36,158 nucleotides of DNA. Source: Chara braunii. Lineage: Eukaryota; Streptophyta; Charophyceae; Charales; Characeae. The stretch covers positions 4,160,475-4,196,632 of the forward strand of contig BFEA01000024.1 in NCBI GenBank assembly GCA_003427395.1. The letters are read 5' to 3'. Under the pieces are notes generated by a model. That model searched no databases. It was not told the DNA's origin and saw nothing but the letters and a program-made list of their open reading frames with translations. The translations under genes were made by a program, and so were the position numbers. Shown piece after piece: positions 1 through 9,544 of this stretch (position 1 is its first letter; each line of letters starts with the position of its first letter).

Positions 1-95
1 AGTTGACGCAGGTATTGTACACAGGTAAGTTGGGGAACTAGGGATCGAGCCCTGGGATCTACCTCAACTACCACGAATTGGTGAATACCGTTTCA
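1..95 (-). repeat. Family-1 LTR fragment (5' end of an LTR, cut by the window edge)
   Basis: Read on the minus strand, the sequence from position 95 leftwards begins TGAAACGGTATTCACC and continues to GATCCCAGGGCTCGATCCC and then ACCTGTGTAC. The same blocks in the same order begin the LTRs at 21086 (minus), 15537 (plus) and, more diverged, 15358 (minus). Only the U3 start is present because the window ends at position 1. No convincing polypurine tract precedes it at 96-120. Confidence 0.7.
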
Positions 96-2331
96 CTTGT
101 TACATTGTCAGGGAACGAACGGTGAAAGAAATCATCCCTCACTTGGCGGAGAAAGTGGGCAAGGGAGGGGTTGTCGGTCCCTTGTGCCACCAAGAAGGAA
201 AGAGAGAAGTGCTTGAGAAATTGGGAGGGCTACGCCCTTGAGAATTGAAAGGAGGGAAAGAAAGAGCGTAACGCAAGGTCCGTTGACTCAACCATTCCCC
301 CGACTGCATGACTATGAGAAGAGGATGGACTAATTGAGCAAAGGAAGGAGAATGAAGGAAAACCAAAGAAAAAGAAACTTAGGCATGCGGGAAGGGCTAT
401 GTGTTGACCCTAATGGGGGATTGTATCGGTCTTTGCCTTTGTGTGGGATTGTGCAGGTGAGTAAGCCTTGGGATGCCTTGAGCGGGACTGGGTCGGGAGA
501 AACAGGGCGGCAAAGGAAAAGGGGAAAGGGGGCAAGGGGGCTGCGGGACCCTTAGTGTAAAATCGACCTATAAAAATGACTTTTGTGCATTAGACTTGGA
601 GTGTGAATGAAAGAAAGGAGTGAGACTTTTGCTGATCGGAATGTGAAGTAGCCTGTGCACGCGTATGAAGGCCCCGAAAGGACTGGGGGCTTGCTCCAAT
701 AACGATGGATGGAATGTATGAGACACAAGGAGTGTGTAGAGGCGAGGGGAAAGACGACATTGCCGCACCCCCGATGACACCACAAGGTTACTGCGTTTAG
801 GGAAATGGTGCGTGGCCTAAGGATGACGCTTAGCCTACGCACAAAAGAAGAGGAACTCTCAAAGAACCCCTGGACTGCCTGTGTATTGAAAGGAGCATTT
901 TCTTGAGAACACAACCAAGAAGCAGAAAATCAGCGCTTGCGGAATGACCAGCGAGACTACCACCCGGTGCAAGGGTTGAGCTACATCCCCAATGTCAAAG
1001 CTCTCTCGCTAGACGACCCACCCCGTTCCATCTCAAAGCACTGGGTGGGGGTGACCCTAGGACGAACGGCCCACGCCCTGAGCATGAGCGTGGGCGGGCC
1101 GAGCCAACTAGGACCCGCAGTGGGGTCAACCAAGGCTCGAAAGTCTACCGGGGTTTGGCCCTACAACAGGGACTAAATCGGCAACAGTTGTCTGAATTCC
1201 CGAACTCGTCTGCCTCGACCGAACAGGTCAGAGCACATTTCTATGCCCACAGTTATCCCCTACAATGGGAATAGGAACCATCCTTAACAGTACACGAACT
1301 GTGCTCACTGAGAATGGTTTGTCTGCATATTATCAGTGATATCTAGAGTGGTTGATCACGACCACTTGTATTTTCGTGTCAATCGACTTTTCCCCTATAC
1401 AATGGCGAGGAATGAGGATCATTCATGGTCCGGAGTCTGTTTAAGTTGTACATGTACGCCACTCAGAAGGGAACTTACTATCTGAGGCGTCATATATACA
1501 GCCTACCATTGGTTTAATGGGGGTGTTGCTTTAAGTTTAAGTGATTGTATAAAGGTACTTCGTGCAGTGCACAAATAGGATACATTACAACCTGACCCTT
1601 GTGATAAGCGGTATCAGTGTCTGCGAACTTTGGATCTGATAAGATGACAACCAGCTGGTCGCCACCGGCTCGCACCAGTGAGGAGATGCCTATAGAAAAC
1701 AATGACAAAGCAGATTAGCAAAATGGTTACTTATTGACAACCGATCAGTTGGGCTCTGATCAGTGAAACTACCGAGCCCCTCGGTGGAAGGGAACCCAGG
1801 TAAGGTCGGACTTTGTAAGTTGCGAGTTCAGCATCCTATCCATCACTCTAAAGTCAGGAAAGGACTAGACAACTTTTGGGGAAGCTAATGTGGCAAACTA
1901 ATTACTACGAAACCCCTCCCCCTTGATAGGACAATCTCAGTGGGTCACCTACTGCTTCATTGGGGGAAACCAGTGATGTCTGGGCAGACTAGGGCCGAGT
2001 TCTAAGCGAGTGTCAATCAAAAAGCCGAATCTTACCCCTGCAGTCAGCTGAAAGTGGCCCATAGTTATTACAACACTCGATGGCTGTCAAACATTTGACA
2101 ATCATGACCCTCTACATGTGCTCTTCGTCACCTGGTCACTCTTTAATCGTCAGACAGATCCGCAGCGACCGAACAAATTAAGGCAAGGGCTGGCAGTCGG
2201 TGAACACTCCGTAAGGGAAACCAGGGCCCGGGATTTGTTTGTCGGGTGACATTCAGCCCTACTGAGGTTGTTAATCATCTCCCTACCTCCCTTCTCTTAA
2301 TAAACCGGTGACTAGACAGAAGAAAGAAATC
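96..2331. other. No recognisable gene; one stable hairpin
   Basis: No domain, repeat partner or RNA gene could be recognised here. The short reading frames have no family resemblance and look like chance. A hairpin occurs at 1069-1095, where GCCCACGC pairs with GCGTGGGC over an 11-nt loop in a G+C-rich stretch. Around 1780 a short GAGCCCCTCGG palindrome-like segment is seen, but no tRNA or intron core could be built from it. Confidence 0.5.
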
Positions 2332-2574
2332 ATGAAGGACCAAAAGGTCCTAGTGATGAAGTATCGATCAAACAGAGACAAGGAAAGGTGGGAAGAAGAA
2401 GCATGTCGAGACATGGATTCACATAGGCGGGCACAGAGGGAACAAACAGTCCGGATGGTCAGAGAAGAAAAATACATCGAATATGTGTTTTATTTTTACG
2501 GTCATGACGGCAAGCTACACAACACTGGCTCGTTGCTAGAGGCAGTGGAGAAGGCTAGGGTAATGCTCAAGTGA
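2332..2574 (+). CDS. Hypothetical 80-residue protein, unrecognised
   Basis: An ATG at 2332 opens an 80-codon frame ending in TGA. The product is charged: a Lys/Arg/Glu-rich N-terminal half (residues 1-55, probably helical), then a short aromatic stretch YVFYFYGHDGK (about 58-68) and an amphipathic C-terminus ending EAVEKARVMLK. I do not recognise a family. It could be an exon or a degraded mobile-element protein. It lies about 300 bp upstream of another coding-like block (2882-3498) on the same strand, which is the only contextual hint that it was once translated. There is no promoter evidence. Confidence that it is a real gene is low. Confidence 0.25.
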   Translation: MKDQKVLVMKYRSNRDKERWEEEACRDMDSHRRAQREQTVRMVREEKYIEYVFYFYGHDGKLHNTGSLLEAVEKARVMLK

Positions 2575-2881
2575 ATGCAAGGGTGCCCGGAGTCTTCCCT
2601 TGAGATCCCCACCAGCATCTCAATCGGTGAATGTTAGTTCGCACTTCTCCCCGTCTCCCGCTATTAAGCGATCAATATTCAATGACTTGTTGTCTCAGCA
2701 ACACTCAGACGTTTAAGTTACCGGAAAGTTTCAATCAGAGTCGATCAGCATTCAGCCATTGTCATTTACCTCAGAGATCAGTATATCCAGACGGTGCGTT
2801 CTTCCAAAAACACCGGATTTGTCTTAACGTCCACCTCTGCACACGAGTGCAATTCAGTCATTCCCAATCAAGGGGTCAGTT

Positions 2882-3498
2882 TTGTCTAGTCTCAACAAGA
2901 TAACCCTCAAGGATGCACTCCAGTATCAGTATGTCAATGCATTTGGTTTCAGACAAAAAGACCTGTCCATTTTTGTCGTTCTCACCAGTTTTGCAGCAGG
3001 CACCATCCATGACCTGAGACTCTATGTTAAGAAAGGCAAGCAAACTCATGAACAGTTCGACTCAGTCTGGGTCTCAACGGCAAGATACCTTGAGGAAAAG
3101 GAGAGAGAGTTTGATGAGATTGGTACCAAGCCGACCCGCAGCTTTGGACCCAAGCTCTACACGGACTACCTTAGACCTTCAGTTCCTTTTCCCCTCACTG
3201 ACGGTTCCTGTTGGGGTGACTTGTGGACCTAGCCAGGAGGTACGTTTCGCTAGCTTAGATTGACTACGAGGCAGTGGCCGAACCATCTGAGTTTCGACAT
3301 CTCACGCGTGGGATTTTCTCCCAGCCATATCTTCCTACTCTATGGGAGGAAATTTGCGCTATGGTCGACTTTCCTGTCATGGGCCTCGGATGGATATGTT
3401 CAAAGCTTGCGGGTTTTAGGTGGCTCTATATCCAGAGGCCACAATCTCAGGAGGCACATAGGCATGACTCGAGACACAAGAGACGCACGACTGAGTGA
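2882..3498 (+). pseudogene. Coding-like block in two frames, unrecognised, probably decayed
   Basis: Frame 1 is open from about 2882 to the stop at 3230-3232 (about 116 codons). It has protein-like composition: a segment with LKDALQYQYVNAFGF near its start, a hydrophobic stretch LSIFVVLTSFAAG, and a charged helix-like ARYLEEKEREFDE near residue 70. It has no in-frame ATG at its start. A second frame, open from 3259 to 3498, has WEEICAMVDFPVMGLGWICSK and ends in a basic tail. The two could be one ancestral gene broken by a frameshift and stops, or exons. No splice signals make a sensible intron between them. I cannot assign a family, and chance reading frames are not excluded. Confidence 0.3.
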
Positions 3499-3806
3499 GA
3501 GATCGATGATGAGACTTGTGACGGATGAGTGAGGACTCTTGACGAGTGTCAACCATGTCTATTTACCTGTACCTTATGAGATTATTATGAGTTCTCACTT
3601 CTCCCTCATTTACCTTGCCTTCGTCTTGAGTCGGTCAGTCCTGCTTCATTTGCATTGACTCTGCTTGATGATTGTGTTCTCTAATGATCTTGTCACAATT
3701 CTCAAAATTAGTAAATTGGCAGAATTGATTCATGCATGGCACACCAAAATTTTATGATTATTATTTGGATGATCTTTGCTGTTCCGCATCAAAATAAAAA
3801 TAGATT

Positions 3807-3844
3807 CCCTTGTCGGGGCAAATACCCCGACAAGGGTATTTGCC
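3807..3844. repeat. Two overlapping, mutually exclusive perfect hairpins (X-Y-X'-Y')
   Basis: CCCTTGTCGGGG (3807-3818) is perfectly complementary to CCCCGACAAGGG (3825-3836), a 12-bp stem with a 6-nt loop. GGCAAATACCC (3817-3827) is perfectly complementary to GGGTATTTGCC (3834-3844), an 11-bp stem, also with a 6-nt loop. The stems share bases, so both cannot be complete at once. The order X-Y-X'-Y' is that of an H-type pseudoknot or a two-state switch. No gene is attached to it. Confidence 0.8.
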
Positions 3845-3857
3845 AGGGATTTTAGAC

Positions 3858-3881
3858 GTCGGACACTATCCGACTTTTTTT
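3858..3881 (+). terminator. Hairpin followed by T-run (terminator-like)
   Basis: GTCGGA (3858-3863) pairs with TCCGAC (3869-3874) around a 5-nt loop and is followed at once by seven T residues. It sits 14 bp after the overlapping hairpins. In a eukaryotic nucleus a T-run could stop RNA polymerase III. The arrangement also resembles an intrinsic terminator, but no transcription unit ending here is recognised. Confidence 0.3.
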
Positions 3882-4934
3882 GGTTGAATTGAAGGACTTG
3901 ACGAGACTAGCGTTTGCCAAAAATTCATTCAGACTAACCTATGACCGAGAGACTGAAACTTTCTTGAACTTTAGTTCGGTCGCTTGCGTCATCCGAAAAT
4001 AATGGCAGTAGTCGACAGTTTTTGTCAAGGCCGCAGAGGCACGTGGACATGGAAATGGTGTAGCTAGACCTATCCTATCTAAAATAACCAGCCGCACGAT
4101 TCACAGCCTAAGTCGGCTTAGTAGAGTGGTCGCGCTAGGTATGTGGCTGTGACGCGGGGGGAATAGGAAGATTTTTTCTATCTCTTGGGCCCGCCGGGTT
4201 TGACTCCAAGCTACCGACATGCGGATGCCGAGGCCTACCCAGTTGGGTGACCAATCAAGCCGTGGTCACGCGGCCAACCGACGGGATATGGGCCAGCAAG
4301 CAAGGCCTATTAGGCCTCAAGCAGGCGAGGCCTGCTGGGCCACAGGCAGGAGGGATGGCCATTGCAAGCTCTCATATAGAGGAGTTACTCCCACTATTCT
4401 CGTAGTAGGAGCTAGCCCAATAGGTAATGTCCCAGTCCGCCACACTGCAGATACAGGGAACGAACCTTAGATGCCCTTGACTGGGCCAACTCTTTGGGAG
4501 CTGGCCTTTTCATAAGGCATTTGGGCGCGACCGATCTCGACTGTGTGATCACAAGATCAGCCGCGGGCAGATCAGCATGGGCCCTGTGCAAGGATGGCAC
4601 GCATAAATCGAGAAATGGTCCAGAATTTCTTTTCGATCCCCAAAGGGATCGAACTCAAGACTGTGTTTCAACAGGGGCGTAGCGGGCTTATGGCGTGACC
4701 GTTGGCTGAGGCAAACGGAAAAAAAAAACAAAAATACTAAACAAAACTGCGAGGCAACTGCCAGCTGGTGGAGGATAAGTGCAGAGGAAAACGACCTCTG
4801 CAGGCGCCCGAAGTAACAGGCAACCTTTTCGTCATAGAGGTAAGTTTTTCTTTTCTTTGTTTTGTTTTTTTTCTTTTTTTTTTCCTTTAGATTTCCTTCT
4901 TAGATCTCCCCCACACGTGCTTGTGAGATTGGCG
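3882..4934. other. No recognisable gene
   Basis: Mixed-composition sequence without recognisable coding content. Around 4280-4350 a run of AGGCCT/GGCCTG-type words forms short imperfect palindromes. From 4850 onward the sequence becomes pyrimidine-rich, leading into the hairpin family described next. Confidence 0.4.
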
Positions 4935-5638
4935 CCCGTTCGTTTTGGAGAACGGGTCGCAGCTAAAAAAAAAAAAAAAACCAAAAAAACTAACAGAAGC
5001 GATGCGTCAATATGGTGCATGGAGGAGAAGGGACTTGCTGTCCTTGAAGTGGAGGGGAATAAAACACCCGTTTTTAGGGAGTCAACTCAAACTTCAGAGG
5101 GGAATAAAACGCCCGTTTTTAGGGCGTCAACTCGAACTTCAGGTGAGTTCGTTTTCTTATCTTTCTTTTTTTTTCCTTCTTTTTTTTTAATGAGATTTTC
5201 TTTAGAGTTTTTTGTTTAGATTTTCTTCTTTCCGTTGTTTTGATCTTCCCCCCCTACGCTTCCTCGTGGGCTACTCTCCTGCGCCCGTTCGTTGGATGAA
5301 CGGGCTGCAGATGGGTGCCTGGATTTGGCGTCCTTCTCGCACCAGATGCAGGCGCGTGTGATGGGGAAAGAAAACCCTGTTAAGCTTGACTCTAGTCCGA
5401 CTCTGTGAAATGACTTGAGGTAGAGGGGGCGGCTGTTTGTTTTGGACAACGGGCTGCCCCACACAAAGAAAGACGAAGGGGTAAAAAGGAAAAGAAAACG
5501 AGAAGGAGAAAGAAAGGGAAAAAAAGAAAGAAAAGCGGGGAAAAAAATGAGAAACGGCCACGTATGTGGCCGCGGTAGGTGACTAGGTGCGTGTGTATAT
5601 GTGTGTTGCGCCTGTTCGATTTTTAAACAGACTGCAAC
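4935..5638. repeat. Four related short inverted repeats, CCCGTTC...GAACGGG type
   Basis: The same hairpin motif recurs four times: CCCGTTC/GAACGGG at 4935-4956, GCCCGTTC/GAACGGGC at 5283-5305, a decayed GGCTGTTTGT...ACAACGGGCTG at about 5431-5456, and CTGTT/AACAG within GCGCCTGTTCG...AACAGACTGC at about 5608-5638. Most are embedded in GCGCC(C/T)GTTCG...(G/A)CTGCA. T-rich or A-rich tracts lie between them. They look like diverged copies of one unit rather than chance palindromes. Confidence 0.55.
5053..5142 (+). repeat. Two 45-bp tandem units
   Basis: Units 5053-5097 and 5098-5142 both run AGGGGAATAAAAC...CTTCAG and differ at only a few positions. The second unit carries a self-complementary ACGCCCGTTTTTAGGGCGT segment. 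In the first unit the same place is ACACCCGTTTTTAGGGAGT, so the palindrome is perfect in one copy only. Confidence 0.85.
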
Positions 5639-7084
5639 ATTTTGGCTGGGTACAACCACTTCCTGAAGCATGTGGTCTGGGAACCCGCGAACCGCCCAGA
5701 CGGGCGTGGTCGCATCGTTCCTTCGCCGCTCTAACCGGGTGCGCCAACTGTACTTCCCATGGTCCCCTACGACAGGATAGGTTCGCGCGGAGCACAACTT
5801 TCCTTCCGTAAGGGGTTGTCGCCACCGTTAGGAGCATATCCCTACCGAGCTACTGACCCACATGCAAAAGCTTTTACATGTCGTTGTAGAGGTAGGTCAG
5901 CCGAGGGCGTTTGCTCGCCTGTTGTAGTATAGGTATGCGCGGTTAAACACCCAGTGGATCGAAACGTCGTTCGTCCCTTAGGGCGCTCATCTTCTAAGTA
6001 CGAAGCGGATGTCAACCAAGCGTGAAACCCAAAATTTTAATCCTAGTCCCTTAGACACACAGTCAAACGAAAATTATAACAATCACACATAATTACATCA
6101 AAAGAAATTGATTGTAGTCGATAAAACGCATATCTTATCTGAAATGATAATTGAAAGAATTTAAATCATCATTTGATACATCCAATAACACGAGATCGAA
6201 ATACAATCCAACCGCCATCGAGAAATTGGCTTCGGTAATAACCTCAATGTAGCTGACAAGGTAGTCGGACTGCCTCAGTTTTGACTTGATGAAACGCGTT
6301 GTCAAAGTCATTCATTCCATCCTACCATCGACCTAAGATTAGACACGCATACCCGTTTTCATACATTTGTAATCTTCTTTGCGGATGATTCTTGAAGAGA
6401 TGCATTACCTGAAGTCTTGCATGTCTCTCCCTCTAGGAAGTGGTATGGGGTACTCCTCGCCCGAGCACAGAGCTCGGATCTCAGAAGTCGGGCCGTCTCC
6501 ACCGGATCGGTAAGTACCCCCCCCGTAGAACGGCCCACTGTGGGTTGATAGTAGGGCTGGCTCCTAAAGCAACAAACCCCTGCCCCATATGCTTCCTTAA
6601 AAGAGAGAAAGCGTCCACCACGAGTAAGTTTTAACCGTCCTTGTCTTTCGTAAGTTCAAGGTAACTTAGACGAAGAAAGTCAGAGGAGGTGAAAACGAGA
6701 ATCATTAGGATAGGTATATGTAGATAAGGTCATTCGGGATAGAAAGGGCCAATCTTCGAAAAAAAAAAAGTCTGATTATCTTCATCCTCATTATGTTCAC
6801 AAATCTTCTTTCACAGTACCCATTGAAATTATTCATTTCAAAATACAAGTGCTTTTAACATATAGGCAGGCGAAAGGTAGAAAGTGGACAATCCTTTTCT
6901 TCTTCTCAAATATGCATAATCAATTTCCTTTACAAACATTCTTCTACCTACCTGCACAACATGCAAAGAAAACAAGTTCAAAAGAAAACTGTACAATCCC
7001 ATACTCAAGTCAGACTTTTCCATTCACATGCACGACTCGCACAACTTTCCTCTACCTTTTTCAACGAACATTCAATGAACAGGG
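5639..7084. other. No recognisable gene; near-perfect 22-bp palindrome
   Basis: No reading frame here resembles a known family. ACATGCAAAAGCTTTTACATGT (5860-5881) is a palindrome with one mismatched pair. From about 6000 to 6400 the sequence is A+T-rich. The frames near 6440-6630 and 6850-7290 (plus) lack domain features; the latter is the antisense shadow of the RT fragment that follows. Confidence 0.4.
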
Positions 7085-7345
7085 TCAAGCAAAGTGTTGG
7101 TTCACATCTAAGATCATTCTAAGAACTCCTTGTACGATCCAGTCTTGGAAGCATGATACTCCCAGTGGACGCTTTTCGTTCTTCCCAGGTTTCGGCGGAA
7201 TACGAGTTGCTCCCCATTCAAATTCTCCTTTGACTATCGCGCCTCGAAGCTTCAAAAGTTTTTCAAGCGAGGTACCGTCAATAGTTGTTTGATCGGGGCC
7301 CAGAGTCACCTTTTGTGATAGGTGTGAAGGGAAAATTTGAGCCAA
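7085..7345 (-). pseudogene. Group II intron-encoded reverse transcriptase/maturase fragment
   Basis: The minus-strand frame (86 codons, TGA just upstream of its first codon) matches the N-terminal finger region of group II intron reverse transcriptases, especially the mitochondrial type. Landmarks: a GPDQTTIDGTSL block (residues 16-27, the usual G-x-DG-T turn before RT motif 1), LRGAIVKGEFEWGATR (33-48), PPKPGKNEKRPLGV (50-63, the IPKPGK..KRPLG block) and QDWIVQGVLRMIL (67-79). Full proteins of this family run to several hundred residues, with the YADD catalytic block and maturase domain further on. None of that follows here. Two residues appear to be missing before the KPG block, and Trp replaces the usual basic residue before IVQ. 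It is most likely organelle-derived DNA lodged in a nuclear repeat block. The family call rests on motif recognition, not on an alignment. Confidence 0.7.
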
Positions 7346-7354
7346 TCAACTGAC

Positions 7355-7385
7355 CTTGAGTGAAGTTTGAATCACCTCACTCAAG
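7355..7385. repeat. 9-bp stem hairpin beside the RT fragment
   Basis: CTTGAGTGA (7355-7363) is perfectly complementary to TCACTCAAG (7377-7385) with a 13-nt loop. It lies 10 bp upstream of the RT fragment in the reading direction of that fragment. Confidence 0.6.
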
Positions 7386-7461
7386 AAAGCCGAGTAATAT
7401 TCCAATCAGAAGAAAATGACCGCCATTGAATATGAAAATATGCAGCTCACAACTCCACAAG

Positions 7462-7486
7462 TTGTGGCCTTAATCCTGAGCCACAA
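7462..7486. repeat. TTGTGGC/GCCACAA inverted repeat
   Basis: TTGTGGC (7462-7468) pairs with GCCACAA (7480-7486). A further CCACAA at 7455-7460 could pair with the same TTGTGG, so again two alternative foldings exist. No gene is attached. Confidence 0.4.
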
Positions 7487-7708
7487 TCCACGTCCTCCCC
7501 CAAGTGTCCGAATGAGCAGAGGTGGGGCCACAAAAAAAAAAACTCAAGCGAGATAGCCCTCCAGGAGGGTGTTCACACAAATGAGTTTTCACGTGGTCCC
7601 AAAATCCCTGCTTAGACAGTCCCAACTTGTGGGCTCAGATCAAGGGTCCTGTCCAATTTCGAATTTTTGACTATGGGCAAAGTTGTTGGCCATAGTCCTT
7701 CAGCTAGC

Positions 7709-7716
7709 TATAAAAG
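7709..7716 (+). promoter_or_regulatory. TATA box-like TATAAAAG
   Basis: A canonical TATAAAAG lies in a moderately G+C-rich setting, followed within about 30-40 bp by a CATTTGCCTCA segment that could be a start region. Downstream frames (7839-8166 plus) have no recognised domains, so the site may belong to a non-coding or decayed unit, or be chance. Confidence 0.3.
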
Positions 7717-8029
7717 CCAGCAGCACCCACATTTGCCTCATAGTTGTTGAGGTTGTGATGCTGCTCACTTGCACTTCATGTGCAGGATGACCTCCATCAC
7801 ATTGTGAGGGGCGGTGCTGCTGATGGAGGTGCTGCTGGGTGGAGTTGGAGGTCTGCAAGATGAGGGGAGACGCTGCTGGAGGAGGACAGGCCAGGGCAGC
7901 CATAGCCTGGGCTGGAGGCTCTCTGCCCCACCCCTTGTGCTGGTGTTGTGGCCATGACGTTGTGCCAAGGTGCCAAGGGCCAGCAGCGTGGCAAGGCATA
8001 CCTCATTTTGTGGGGTTATGCCGCGGAGA

Positions 8030-8372
8030 TTTCGGAACAACGACAACATGGTGGGGAGATGCTGTCGGACTGCCGCCGCGACATCAAGACCTTCCTAAGG
8101 GAAGGTGCTGCCGAATTGCGGCTGCGGCGTCATGACCTTCCTAAGGGAAGTTGCTACCGGATTTGATGCGCGACGCCGATGTTTTCCTTAATGTGAGTGT
8201 GGGGAGGTGTTGCTTGATCAGCAGTGTGGCAACGACGGCATTTTTTTTTGCGTAGGGAAGTGCTGTCTGGTTGGCGGCACGTCGACGATTCTTTTTCTGA
8301 GGGGAAGTGTGCTAGAGTTTTGCGGCATGGTGAATCAGTCATTTGGAGGTGTGATCAGGCGGTGGTGCCGCA
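8030..8372 (+). repeat. Degenerate minisatellite, period about 47 bp
   Basis: Diverged units begin at about 8030, 8078, 8125, 8171, 8229, 8277 and 8325. The common theme is a CGACGAC/CGACATC start, a TTTTCC or ACCTTCCT(A)AGGG centre, then GGGAAGTGCTG followed by a (C)GGATTGCGG-type end. The two best units (8078 and 8125) share ACCTTCCTAAGGGAAG exactly, itself palindromic. Weaker GCGGC-containing echoes continue to about 8680. Confidence 0.6.
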
Positions 8373-9101
8373 CGACAGTCGTGGTACCGGCTTTGACGGT
8401 GCGGCGAGCAGTGGTCCTCTGTTGTTTTTTTTGTGGTACGCAGCAGTTATGGTGGATTCCAATGTGGCCTGGAGGTTGGGCTAGCGTAGGTGCATGGTTT
8501 GGTTTGTGTGGGAATGGAGCGTGGACCGGCGACATGAAGAGAGGCTATTGGAGTTGCGGCACTTGCGGTTTCTGTCGTACACCTTTATTTTATTGCGGCA
8601 TGCGGAGCGAGCGGGTTTTGAGTTTGGAACCATCCGGTGCTGCGGCTATAACGTGCAATCGCCTACGGGCCATTTTGGGACCAGGCGATGATAATTTTGA
8701 GAACGAGATATGCATGGTGATGTGGCTATTGTGAGCGGACGTGGTGATTTGAGGTGGCATGGACTTGTGGTTGGTTGGGGAGTATTCTTGGTGTTCTCTC
8801 TCATGTTGTTTTGTTTTACTCCTACGTGACATGGCCGGGAGGGCTCTCGCTTTTTGCAAGAAAAGGCGGGCGGGAACCGATGCGCTCGACACCACGACTG
8901 TATTTATTGAATTGATTATAATTGTATATATAAGAAAGCGAGAGCGGCGGCATGCTCTACCATGGATTTGGTATTATCAGTCATGTGGTTTCTATTTTTT
9001 CTAGAAAGCCTGTGTTTGGCTATTTGGTCCTAAGACCGGGGACCAGCGAAGATCGCAATTGAAGGGTCTCGTTCGAAGCCGGACGCACACAAAACACAAG
9101 C
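8373..9101. other. No recognisable gene; decayed repeat echoes
   Basis: G+T-rich sequence with scattered TTGCGGCA words resembling units of the preceding minisatellite. TGTATATATAAGAAAG at about 8920-8937 is a TATA-like stretch. No coding content is recognised. Confidence 0.4.
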
Positions 9102-9482
9102 GGTTAACCAGGGGTGCTATTTTCAACGAATTTTGCACCGAATTGCACCGAAGCAGTCAAAGCTGATTTTTTGTTTTTTTTCTTGTTTTTCTTTTTGTGT
9201 GATATATATATGCTTTAGGGTACGTCATGTATCCAGTTTTGACGTGTTTGGATCAATAATGAAAAAGTTGCCATTTCGTTGCATTCGTTGGACGCTTCAT
9301 TTTGACTCGGACAGTGTCTTTGTGTTAGGGTTTCAATGTTTTTTTGTTTTTTTTTTCGTTCTTTTTGGCCAGTTTCCTTTTTTGATGTTTGCACTATGGT
9401 CTCATATCGTTTTTTTAAATTTCGATGAAATTCGCACCGAAATTGCCAACGAAAACGGCGAATATTTGGGGCCCCGTTAACC
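9102..9482. mobile_element. MITE-like element with imperfect GGTTAAC terminal inverted repeats
   Basis: The left end reads GGTTAACCAGGGG and the inverted right end GGTTAACGGGGCCCC. Both then run into sequences with ATTTTC and CGAATTTTGC or CGTTTTCG. Both ends also contain GCACCGAA. Length is about 381 bp and the interior is T-rich, with no transposase. No clear target-site duplication is seen (flanks ACACAAGC and ATCTCTCG), so the call stays tentative. It directly abuts the truncated end of the gag remnant to its right. Confidence 0.35.
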
Positions 9483-9544
9483 ATCTCTCGTTGGCTTTCT
9501 GGTCGCCTGGAGTGGCCTGACTAGAAAAAGTGCGACAGCTCGCG

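Noticed and set aside
4620-4680. tRNA-like GGGATCGAACTC segment
   Set aside because: Only a T-arm-like word is present; no acceptor stem, anticodon arm or D-arm could be drawn around it.
5216-5797. 193-codon minus-strand frame
   Set aside because: Low-complexity Phe/Ser/Leu-rich product from purine/pyrimidine tracts, overlapping the hairpin family.
8030-8372. CRISPR array
   Set aside because: Units are degenerate along their whole length with no constant repeat and variable spacer, and the context is eukaryotic.
9215-9480. Overlapping frames on both strands in the T-rich MITE-like element
   Set aside because: Composition artefact; Phe-rich on one strand and Lys/Gln-rich on the other.
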